A stretch of 10,114 nucleotides of DNA from Polyangiaceae bacterium (GTDB lineage Bacteria > Myxococcota > Polyangia > Polyangiales > Polyangiaceae): contig JAICTU010000336.1 of NCBI GenBank assembly GCA_025936205.1, positions 1 to 10,114 on the forward strand, in the 5' to 3' direction. Shown here piece by piece: positions 1-5,487 of this stretch. A program made the translations under genes and the position numbers. Below the pieces are notes generated by a model. The model was not told the DNA's origin. It searched no databases and worked only from the letters and a program-made list of their open reading frames with translations. Each line of letters begins with the position of its first letter. The stretch's first letter is position 1.

Positions 1-11
1 CTTCCCGCGGG

Positions 12-36
12 GCGGGGGTCTGCCTCAGACCCCCGC
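12..36 (-). terminator. Hairpin just past the acyl-CoA dehydrogenase stop
   Basis: A perfect 11-bp inverted repeat, GCGGGGGTCTG (12-22) and CAGACCCCCGC (26-36), closes on a three-base loop. It begins two bases past the TAA stop of the minus-strand gene. No run of T follows on either strand, so it is not a textbook Rho-independent terminator. It may still slow polymerase or protect the mRNA 3' end. Confidence 0.5.
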
Positions 37-38
37 AG

Positions 39-1853
39 TTATATCGTATCCCAGGCGTACCGCTCGAGCTCGAAAGCGTGGTCGGCGAGCGCTTTGATGG
101 CCTCGTCCTCGTTGCGATCGACCAGGTCGAAATTCTGCCGTACGCGGCGCCGCACCTGGTCCGAGAGCACCTCCAGGATCTGCATCTCCTGCCTGGCCTT
201 CTCTTCCCCGTTCGCGAGCAGCGAGGAGTTCACCCGGCTCAGCGTGCAGGCCAGCACGAACAGATCGATCATCGCGTCCGCCAGGCGCTTGGAGGCGAAT
301 TGCTTGCCGATGATCGCTCGGCCATGCTTGCGCAGCACGCGATCGACCGCGATGGCCAGATCCTTGGTTGCTTCCTCGAAGATGGCCGCGTGCGACTTCA
401 GCCGTGGATCGAGCTTGGTGAAAACGCTCTTGCGGATGCCCGTCGCAAGCTGGGCGCGCCGTAGCGCATACTCCGAGAGTACGCCGAAGCCCTTGATCGG
501 GTCCTCGAAGACGCCCTGCAAGCTCTTCGAGAGCTCCTTCAGGTGCCGCCCGACATCATCCATGGCGGTCAACGCGATGAACAACCGCAAAATGTCGTTG
601 GTGCCCTCGAAGATGCGATTGATGCGCGAGTCCCGCACGATGCGCTCGTAGGGGTACTCTGTCATATAGCCGTTGCCGCCGGCGGTCTGCAGCGCCTCGT
701 CCGCACAGCGCCAGAGCGACTCGGACGCAAACACCTTGCTGATGGCGGCTTCCACGGCATAGTCCTCGTAACCCTGGTCGGCGAGTGCAGCCACCATGTG
801 GACCGTCGCCTCCGAGGCATAACAGTCCACCACCATCTGCCCGACCTTCTGCTTGATCAGGCCGAACTCGCGGATCGGTTTGCCGAACTGCACGCGCTCG
901 TTGCCCTGCTTCGCCGCCAGGCTGATCAGGTGCTTCATGGCGCCCACGGCGCCGCCGCCCAGGCCGGTGCGACCGCTGTTCAAGATCTTCATCGCGACCT
1001 TGAAGCCCTTGCCGACCTCGCCCAGGCGGTTCGCGTCCGGCACGCGCACCCGCTCGAAGTGCACCGTCGTCGTGGAGCTGGCGCGCAGGCCCATCTTGTC
1101 TTCGTGCGGGCCCGCGCTGACGCCTGCCATGTCTTTCGTCACGATGAACGCAGTCATGTGACCGCGCGTATCGGCGTTCTCCGTCTTGGCAAAGACAGTG
1201 AAAAAATCGGCGATCCCGCCGTTGGTGATCCACAGCTTGTTGCCGTCCAGAATCCAGTCGTCGCCCTCGCGATGAGCCGTGGTCCGGATCGACGCTGCAT
1301 CGGAACCAGAGCCGGGCTCCGTGAGACAAAACGCCGCGATCATCTCGCCACTGGCAAGCCGCGACAAGTAGCGCTGCTTTTGTTCATCCGTGCCGAATAG
1401 CAGCAGACCCCGCATGCCGATCGAGCTATGCGCCCCGATCGTGACCGCTGTCGAAGCGTCGAACCTGGCGACCTCCTGCAGAGTCCGGGAATACGCGGCG
1501 CTGCCGAAACCCAGGCCGCCATGCGCTTCCGGAATGATCAGGCCGAATAGGCCGAACGCCTTCAGCTCATCGATGTAGGAGCTGGGCATTTCCGCGGCCT
1601 TGTCCCAAGCGCGGAAGTCCTTCTCCTTCGGTCCCAACAGATCACCCAGCGAGCTGACCACTCCCTGCAGCGTCTCGCGCTCCTCCGCACTCATGGCCGG
1701 GAAGGGCAGCAGCATGTCCTCCTCGATGTAACCCATGCACAACGAGCGCATGAAACTCGTGTCCTTGCCCGTCGCCGCGCGCTTCACTTCCTTGGCGCTG
1801 TTGTCCTTGCCGGGATGAATCTGCTCGAGTGGTGCGCCTGCGCGTTGAACCAT
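39..1853 (-). CDS. Acyl-CoA dehydrogenase, ACAD9/VLCAD-like long form
   Basis: This FAD enzyme should catalyse the first step of fatty acyl beta-oxidation, alpha,beta-dehydrogenation of an acyl-CoA, passing electrons to ETF. The 604-residue protein has the full family fold. Flavin and substrate motifs FCLTEPGSGSDAASI (about 175-189) and WITNGG (208-213) are present, as are RVQFGKPI, the ALQTAGGNGY segment (387-396) and IFEGTNDILR. The Glu of that last motif (about 416) is the expected catalytic base. Ordinary acyl-CoA dehydrogenases have about 380-400 residues. Here a further helical tail of about 165 residues and an N-terminal helix ending in LLPFP match the layout of VLCAD and ACAD9, so long-chain substrates are likely; that is inferred. 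Met at 1853 is chosen because GGAGG lies 10 bases upstream; the in-frame ATGs farther out lack this. The gene is divergent from the KAS III gene and may share its control region. Confidence 0.93.
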   Translation of the reverse strand: MVQRAGAPLEQIHPGKDNSAKEVKRAATGKDTSFMRSLCMGYIEEDMLLPFPAMSAEERETLQGVVSSLGDLLGPKEKDFRAWDKAAEMPSSYIDELKAFGLFGLIIPEAHGGLGFGSAAYSRTLQEVARFDASTAVTIGAHSSIGMRGLLLFGTDEQKQRYLSRLASGEMIAAFCLTEPGSGSDAASIRTTAHREGDDWILDGNKLWITNGGIADFFTVFAKTENADTRGHMTAFIVTKDMAGVSAGPHEDKMGLRASSTTTVHFERVRVPDANRLGEVGKGFKVAMKILNSGRTGLGGGAVGAMKHLISLAAKQGNERVQFGKPIREFGLIKQKVGQMVVDCYASEATVHMVAALADQGYEDYAVEAAISKVFASESLWRCADEALQTAGGNGYMTEYPYERIVRDSRINRIFEGTNDILRLFIALTAMDDVGRHLKELSKSLQGVFEDPIKGFGVLSEYALRRAQLATGIRKSVFTKLDPRLKSHAAIFEEATKDLAIAVDRVLRKHGRAIIGKQFASKRLADAMIDLFVLACTLSRVNSSLLANGEEKARQEMQILEVLSDQVRRRVRQNFDLVDRNEDEAIKALADHAFELERYAWDTI

Positions 1854-1863
1854 GATGTATCCG

Positions 1864-1868
1864 CCTCC
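1864..1868 (-). promoter_or_regulatory. Ribosome binding site that fixes the dehydrogenase start
   Basis: On the minus strand this reads GGAGG, ten bases before the ATG at 1853. In-frame ATGs at 1877 and 1895 lie upstream of this site and lack an equivalent, so the shorter start is preferred. Confidence 0.6.
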
Positions 1869-1875
1869 AGCATCC

Positions 1876-1881
1876 ATTATG
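1876..1881 (-). promoter_or_regulatory. Possible -10 element for the dehydrogenase gene
   Basis: On the minus strand this reads CATAAT, five of six matches to the sigma-70 -10 consensus. Transcription from it would start near 1869 and leave a leader of about 16 bases that just contains the GGAGG site. No good -35 element is visible at 16-18 bases spacing, so the call is weak. Confidence 0.22.
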
Positions 1882-1943
1882 GGCCACGCAGTCACCGTGC
1901 ATCAGGGTCACGCTCACCAAAGCCGTCGCAATCACGGTGGAAA

Positions 1944-1961
1944 TTGTTGGCCGGCCAACAA
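1944..1961. promoter_or_regulatory. Perfect 18-bp palindrome, operator candidate
   Basis: TTGTTGGCCGGCCAACAA reads identically on both strands, with no spacer and no mismatch. It lies in the 242-base spacer between the divergent dehydrogenase and KAS III genes, about 90 bases upstream of the former start and 135 upstream of the latter. Its length and symmetry fit a dimeric repressor of the TetR or GntR kind. Which protein binds it cannot be read from this window, since no regulator gene is present. Confidence 0.5.
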
Positions 1962-2056
1962 GTATCTGGCTCACCGGGGAGCACTGGGGCTTTTGTCGCT
2001 GGCGCCATCGTTTTGCCCGTGACCAACGGCCGAGGCTCGAGCTACCTCCCATCGGC

Positions 2057-2080
2057 GGTCGGGGCTCGAATCGCCCGACC
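2057..2080 (+). promoter_or_regulatory. Leader hairpin before the KAS III start
   Basis: GGTCGGG (2057-2063) pairs with CCCGACC (2074-2080) across a ten-base loop, ending 15 bases before the ATG at 2096. The gene has no clear Shine-Dalgarno sequence, and this structure sits where one would lie just downstream. A role in translation is possible but unproven. Confidence 0.3.
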
Positions 2081-2095
2081 CCGCGCAATACGGGC

Positions 2096-3145
2096 ATGTC
2101 AGGCATCACCATCGTAGGTTCAGGGCGCTACCTGCCAGGCCAGCCCTACACCAACCAGGATCTCGCTCGTGTCATGGACACGAGCCACGAATGGATCTGG
2201 CAGCGAACGGGCATCGAGCAGCGGCATTTCTGCCCCGAAGGGCAGGGTGCTTCCGACCTGGCCTTGCCCGCGGCGCGGTTGGCGCTCGAGTCTGCCGGCC
2301 GAACGGCGGCCGACATCGATTACATCATCTTCAGCACGATGACGCCGGACCACATCCTGCCGGGGTCGGGTCCGATGCTGGGGGCCAAGCTCGGCTGTCC
2401 CGGCACCCCGGCGCTCGACATCCGCACCCAGTGCGCGGCCATGATCTACAGCCTGCAACTGGCGGACGCGCTGCTGAAGACCGACGGCATCAATTCGATC
2501 CTGGTGGTTGGGGCCGAGGCTCACGCAGGCTTCATGCCCTGGCGCGACTGGGGTGTGCTCGATGGCTCTTCCGAGGCCGACCCGGCCGATTACGAACGGT
2601 CCACCGCGCATCGGGGATTTGCCGTCATTTTTGGAGATGGCGCCGGAGCCTTGCTGGTGGAGCGCAGCTCGACCCCGGGCACCGGCCTGTTGGCGCTCGA
2701 TCTGCACAGCGACGGGCGCTACAGCGACGAGTTGCGCATCCCCGCTGGTTTTCGTCGCCGCCCGTACGCCACTTCCGAGGTCGTCGAGGATGCCGACTTC
2801 ATCCCCCGCATGAACGGCAAAGAGGTGTTCCGCCACGCCGTGAGCAAGCTCCCGCAGACGGTGCGAGCCGCGTGCGAGCGCGCTGGCGTGAGCCTCGATG
2901 AGGTCGACTGGTTCATCGCGCACCAGGCCAATGATCGGATCAATCGCGTGGTGCGCGAGCGGCTCGGAGTGCCCGCAGAGAAAGTGCCGTCCAACATCAT
3001 GAGCTACGGCAACACGTCCGCGGCCACGATCCCGATCTTGGTCGACGAGATGCGCCGGGATGGCCGTCTGCGCGCGGGCCAGCTGGTGTGTTTCCTCGCG
3101 CTCGGTGCAGGCCTGCACTGGGGCGCCGCCGTCCTGCGCCTCTGA
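2096..3145 (+). CDS. 3-oxoacyl-ACP synthase III (FabH-like)
   Basis: KAS III enzymes start fatty acid synthesis by condensing an acyl-CoA with malonyl-ACP. The 349-residue protein keeps the whole Cys-His-Asn triad: Cys113 in RTQCAAM, His276 in IAHQAND and Asn306 in SYGNTSAAT. Cys113 matches the usual Cys112 position. Glycine signatures FGDGAGALL (179-187) and the C-terminal LGAGLHWGA are also present. It is some 30 residues longer than typical FabH (about 317), mainly through an acidic insert near 150-172. The start at 2096 gives MSGITIVGSGRYLP, where the family fold begins; an in-frame ATG at 1937 would add 53 unrelated residues and is rejected. No fabD, fabG or acpP lies nearby, so this may be a lone paralogue for an unusual starter or a lipid side pathway rather than the housekeeping FabH. 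I therefore give no symbol. Confidence 0.9.
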   Translation: MSGITIVGSGRYLPGQPYTNQDLARVMDTSHEWIWQRTGIEQRHFCPEGQGASDLALPAARLALESAGRTAADIDYIIFSTMTPDHILPGSGPMLGAKLGCPGTPALDIRTQCAAMIYSLQLADALLKTDGINSILVVGAEAHAGFMPWRDWGVLDGSSEADPADYERSTAHRGFAVIFGDGAGALLVERSSTPGTGLLALDLHSDGRYSDELRIPAGFRRRPYATSEVVEDADFIPRMNGKEVFRHAVSKLPQTVRAACERAGVSLDEVDWFIAHQANDRINRVVRERLGVPAEKVPSNIMSYGNTSAATIPILVDEMRRDGRLRAGQLVCFLALGAGLHWGAAVLRL

Positions 3146-3149
3146 TCGC

Positions 3150-3171
3150 GACCGGTTGATTTCGACCGGTC
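3150..3171 (+). terminator. Hairpin after the KAS III gene
   Basis: GACCGGT (3150-3156) and ACCGGTC (3165-3171) form a 7-bp stem with an eight-base loop, four bases past the TGA stop. CGACCGGT also occurs twice here as a direct repeat (3149-3156 and 3163-3170). No T-run follows, so terminator activity is uncertain. Confidence 0.35.
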
Positions 3172-3243
3172 CCGTGTTCGGTCGGCGACCTGTCGCTGAA
3201 GCGACCGTTGCCAGCCTGCGTGGGCGGGTGCAATGTTCTGCGC

Positions 3244-3951
3244 ATGAACTACTCTCCTCGAGCCCTCGCGGGTAGCGCCACGCAGCGCGCCGTCCAGGCC
3301 CGCTCCGAATTCATCACACGCACCTACGGCCATTTGCTGGGGGCCGTGCTGGCATTCGCCGCGTGTGAGGTGTTCCTGTTCACGAGCGGCTTGTATCGAC
3401 CCATCATTGGGGTCTTGATGGGCTCCGGAATGGGCTGGCTGCTGGTGCTCGGAGGTTTCGTGTTGCTCGGGGGCCTGTTCCGGAACCTCGCGCACTCGGC
3501 GCGTTCCATGGCTTCTCAGTACGCTGGCCTGGGCGCCTACGTGGTGCTCGAATCGATCATCTTCGTGCCGCTGTTGGCGATGGCGGAGAGGTATGCACCG
3601 GGCGCCATCAACAGCGCCGCGCTGGTCACGGTGATGGGCTTCGGCGGTCTGACTGCGGTGGTGTTTACCACGCGTCGCGACTTCTCGTTCCTGGGCGCGG
3701 CCTTGCGCTGGGGCTTCATCCTCGGCTTGGTCGCGATCATCGCTGCAGCCATTTTCGGCTTCAACCTGGGCACCTTCTTCTCGGTCGCGATGGTTGGTTT
3801 GGCCGGGGCCGCAGTGCTGTACGACACCTCCAACGTGTTGCATCACTTCTCGGAAGACAGCTACGTGGCGGCCGCGCTGGAGCTGTTCGCCTCGATCGCA
3901 CTGATGTTCTGGTACGTGCTGCGCATCTTCATCGGCGGTCAGCGCAACTAG
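3244..3951 (+). CDS. Bax inhibitor-1 (BI-1/YccA) family membrane protein
   Basis: The 235-residue protein is almost wholly hydrophobic, with seven likely membrane helices at about 31-50, 54-77, 92-113, 121-141, 152-174, 176-193 and 208-230. The N-terminal FITRTYGHL segment and the C-terminal LYDTSNVLHHFSEDSYVAAALELF block match the BI-1/UPF0005 signature; Asp194 is the conserved acidic residue next to helix six. Members act in the inner membrane. Those studied include a pH-gated calcium leak (Bacillus YetJ) and a modulator of the FtsH protease (E. coli YccA). Which of these applies here is not readable. Met at 3244 is chosen over an in-frame Met at 3208 because the added residues fit no family member. 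No strong ribosome binding site is seen. The 98-base gap after the KAS III gene, with a hairpin, suggests separate or weakly linked transcription. Confidence 0.88.
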   Translation: MNYSPRALAGSATQRAVQARSEFITRTYGHLLGAVLAFAACEVFLFTSGLYRPIIGVLMGSGMGWLLVLGGFVLLGGLFRNLAHSARSMASQYAGLGAYVVLESIIFVPLLAMAERYAPGAINSAALVTVMGFGGLTAVVFTTRRDFSFLGAALRWGFILGLVAIIAAAIFGFNLGTFFSVAMVGLAGAAVLYDTSNVLHHFSEDSYVAAALELFASIALMFWYVLRIFIGGQRN

Positions 3952-3982
3952 TACCTCGTGCATTCGGTACTTCTTCTTCAGC

Positions 3983-4016
3983 AGTAGAGACCCGGCGCGG
4001 ACTTCGGGTTTCTACT
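3983..4016 (+). repeat. 12-bp hairpin, first of three in the convergent spacer
   Basis: Bases 3983-3994 pair with 4005-4016: AGTAGA with TCTACT, one G-U pair, then ACCCG with CGGGT, around a ten-base loop. It lies 31 bases past the BI-1 stop and directly abuts the terminator hairpin at 4017. It may act with that terminator as a tandem stop or as a 3' stability element. Confidence 0.45.
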
Positions 4017-4042
4017 ACTCGTTTCTGGCGTAACGAGTTTTT
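4017..4042 (+). terminator. Rho-independent terminator of the BI-1 gene
   Basis: ACTCGTT (4017-4023) and AACGAGT (4032-4038) form a perfect 7-bp stem with an eight-base loop, followed at once by TTTT (4039-4042). It has the stem and T-run of an intrinsic terminator for plus-strand transcripts, 65 bases beyond the BI-1 stop. Confidence 0.7.
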
Positions 4043-4051
4043 GGCCGGGCC

Positions 4052-4077
4052 TGCGCCGAGCGTGACTGCTCGGCGCA
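4052..4077 (-). terminator. Hairpin past pheA
   Basis: TGCGCCGAGC (4052-4061) and GCTCGGCGCA (4068-4077) form a perfect 10-bp stem with a six-base loop. GGGCC (4047-4051) and GGCCC (4082-4086) can lengthen the stem after a small bulge. It begins within twelve bases of the pheA stop and probably ends that transcript. No T-run follows on the minus strand. Confidence 0.5.
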
Positions 4078-4088
4078 TCTGGGCCCCG

Positions 4089-4931
4089 TCAGTCAGGGTG
4101 TGCGCTAGGGCGGGTCGTAGTGGCACGTGGATAGCTGCCGAGCACGCGCACCATGTCGCTGCGCGTGCTCAGAGCATCGAGGGCACGGCGCACGTTGTCG
4201 TGGCTGCGATGGCCCTCCAGATCGACGAAGAAGACGTACTGCCAGGTCTCTCCACCGCGCGGGCGCGATTCGATCCGACACAGGTTGATCCCGGCTTCGT
4301 CGAAGATCTGCAGCGCGCGCACCAGCGCACCCTGCTCGTGCGGCGTGGAGAACACGAGACTCGTCTTGTCGTTGCCGGTCGGGGCGGGGCGGCGGGTCCC
4401 CAGCACCACGAAGCGAGTCACGTTTGGCTTGCGATCTTGAATCGCGGGGTAGGCGAGGCGAACTCCGGCCAGGGCTGCGGCAACTCGGCTGGCGATCGCC
4501 CCCGCGCTGGGATCCTCCTTGACCAGGTGGGCAGCTCCCACGGTAGAGCCGGTCGCGATCTGAGCGGCATTCGGCAGGTGCGCGGCCAACCATTTGCGAC
4601 ACTGCGCGAGCCCCTGCGGATGCGAATACACGCGCTCGATGCGCATGGGATCCGGCGCGTTGGTGAGCAGACATTGCTCGATGTCCACCATCACCTCGCC
4701 GCACAGCTCCAGCGCCGATTCGAGCAGCGTGTCCTGCGTGAAGGTCACTCCGCCCTCGATCGAGTTTTCGATGGGCACGACGCCCCATTCCCCTTCGCCG
4801 CGAGCGACCGCCTCGAACACGGCGGGGATCGACGCGACCGGAATCAGCTCAGCCTGATCGCTGAAGTACTCGCGAGCCGCCTCGTGACTGAATGCACCTT
4901 CGGGACCGAGATAGACGACGCGAGCGGGCAT
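4089..4931 (-). CDS. pheA: Prephenate dehydratase with ACT domain
   Basis: The enzyme converts prephenate to phenylpyruvate, the committed step to phenylalanine. The 280-residue protein begins directly with the dehydratase domain: LGPEGAFSHEAA (8-19), GVVPIENSIEGGV (50-62), SHPQGLAQCR (103-112) and NVTRF (170-174), whose Thr172 is the essential catalytic residue. Residues about 188-265 form the regulatory ACT domain, with GALV at 201-204 and ESRP at 221-224, the usual sites for phenylalanine feedback binding. There is no N-terminal chorismate mutase, so unlike the E. coli bifunctional PheA this is a monofunctional dehydratase and the mutase must be elsewhere. A good AGGAGG (4943-4948) lies 11 bases before the ATG. 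It lies 42 bases downstream of the SCP2-domain gene on the same strand and is probably co-transcribed with it. Confidence 0.95.
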   Translation of the reverse strand: MPARVVYLGPEGAFSHEAAREYFSDQAELIPVASIPAVFEAVARGEGEWGVVPIENSIEGGVTFTQDTLLESALELCGEVMVDIEQCLLTNAPDPMRIERVYSHPQGLAQCRKWLAAHLPNAAQIATGSTVGAAHLVKEDPSAGAIASRVAAALAGVRLAYPAIQDRKPNVTRFVVLGTRRPAPTGNDKTSLVFSTPHEQGALVRALQIFDEAGINLCRIESRPRGGETWQYVFFVDLEGHRSHDNVRRALDALSTRSDMVRVLGSYPRATTTRPSAHPD

Positions 4932-4973
4932 CGTTGAGCTTGCCTCCTCTTTGGCTCCTCCTACTCGGCGGCC

Positions 4974-5300
4974 CTATTTGGCAAGATCCGCGAGGTTCTG
5001 CAGCTTGAGCGCCAATCCCAGGTTGCCGTCGATGCGTAGCTTGCCCTGGAAATACAGCTGCTGACCGTTGGCTCGCCCCTCCACCAGCTCCACGAAATCA
5101 TGCGAGCCGAGGGTGATCGTGCAGTCCGCCGCACCGTCTCCGGCGCGCGCGCCCGGAGCGTCCTTCATGTTCACGATCCAGGTGCCTCCGCCGTCACCCT
5201 CGAGGATGAACTTGTAAATGGCGCCGAAGTTGGCGGCCACGGCAGGGTCCTTGGAGATTTTCGCGCCCAAGCGTTCGATCAATTCCTTACCGGTGGTCAT
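4974..5300 (-). CDS. SCP2 sterol-carrier domain lipid-binding protein
   Basis: The 108-residue protein is a stand-alone SCP2 domain, a small cytoplasmic fold with a hydrophobic tunnel that binds fatty acyl-CoAs, sterols or other lipids. The C-terminal QQLYFQGKLRIDGNLGLALK segment, with the GKLxIxGN core at about 85-92, is the family hallmark. The middle part, with ADCTITLGSHDFVEL (59-73), matches the conserved strand-helix unit. Its length is normal for a single-domain member and there is no signal peptide or fused enzyme. The start has a modest AGGG eight bases upstream. It appears to be the first gene of a two-gene operon with pheA. The link between lipid carriage and phenylalanine synthesis is unclear and may be only positional. 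A 15-bp palindrome lies 44 bases upstream of the start. Confidence 0.88.
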   Translation of the reverse strand: MTTGKELIERLGAKISKDPAVAANFGAIYKFILEGDGGGTWIVNMKDAPGARAGDGAADCTITLGSHDFVELVEGRANGQQLYFQGKLRIDGNLGLALKLQNLADLAK

Positions 5301-5343
5301 GGCCGGACCCTAGCCCACATTGCCGTTCGCGTCGTTCGAAAAT

Positions 5344-5358
5344 GTACCGCAGCGGTAC
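5344..5358. promoter_or_regulatory. 15-bp palindrome, operator candidate
   Basis: GTACCGC and GCGGTAC flank a single central A, giving a perfect 7+1+7 inverted repeat. It lies 43 bases upstream of the SCP2 gene start and 119 upstream of thiD. A minus-strand TACATT (5346-5341), a possible -10 element, overlaps its left arm, so a bound protein would probably block the SCP2-pheA promoter. Arms this short could also form a small RNA hairpin if transcribed. Confidence 0.4.
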
Positions 5359-5392
5359 CAGGACCGAGCCTGTGATAAACGAGGTGCGATTT

Positions 5393-5422
5393 TTGCCGGC
5401 ATCGAGTCGGACGCCACAGAAT
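5393..5422 (+). promoter_or_regulatory. Weak sigma-70-like promoter candidate for thiD
   Basis: TTGCCG (5393-5398) and CAGAAT (5417-5422), each with four of six consensus matches, are 18 bases apart. A start near 5429 would place the GGAG at 5434 and the short ORF at 5443 just inside the transcript. The evidence is sequence match only. Confidence 0.22.
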
Positions 5423-5442
5423 GCGGTATATGGGGAGCGCCG

Positions 5443-5487
5443 ATGCGACGATCGCGGCCTGTGCCGCGTACTGGTGAATGGACGTGA
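5443..5487 (+). CDS. Possible 14-codon leader peptide overlapping the thiD start
   Basis: An ATG at 5443 has a well-placed GGAG (5434-5437, five bases away) and opens a 14-codon frame, MRRSRPVPRTGEWT. It ends in TGA at 5485-5487, nine bases inside thiD in another frame. A second short frame, from ATG 5421 (or 5430), ends in a TGA at 5475-5477 that directly abuts the thiD ATG. thiD has no Shine-Dalgarno of its own, so ribosomes finishing either frame could restart at thiD. No thiamine-related residue pattern is visible. It may be chance in GC-rich DNA. Confidence 0.22.
   Translation: MRRSRPVPRTGEWT
5453..5468 (+). repeat. Short hairpin just before thiD
   Basis: CGCGGC (5453-5458) and GCCGCG (5463-5468) form a 6-bp GC stem with a four-base loop, nine bases before the thiD ATG. 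It occupies the place where a ribosome binding site would be expected and could hinder direct initiation. Confidence 0.3.

Noticed and set aside
1937..2095. 53-residue N-terminal extension of the KAS III protein
   Set aside because: The extension holds the palindrome, does not resemble any KAS III, and the family sequence begins exactly at the Met of 2096.
2120..3118. Long open frame of 332 codons antisense to the KAS III gene
   Set aside because: It mirrors a gene with an intact catalytic triad. The translation has no recognisable motif and is rich in Arg, Ala, Gly and His, as expected for a shadow frame in GC-rich DNA.
3004..3963. 319-codon open frame antisense to the BI-1 gene
   Set aside because: It is very rich in His, Gln, Glu and Arg with low complexity, spans the end of the KAS III gene and the BI-1 gene, and has no family motif.
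4041..4937. 298-codon plus-strand frame opposite pheA
   Set aside because: pheA carries all catalytic and ACT motifs. The opposite frame has none and runs through the terminator region.
5301..5477. TPP riboswitch upstream of thiD
   Set aside because: I looked for the CTGAGA and ACCTGATCTGG-type THI-box cores on the plus strand and found neither; the spacer is also short for one. A covariance-model search would settle it.
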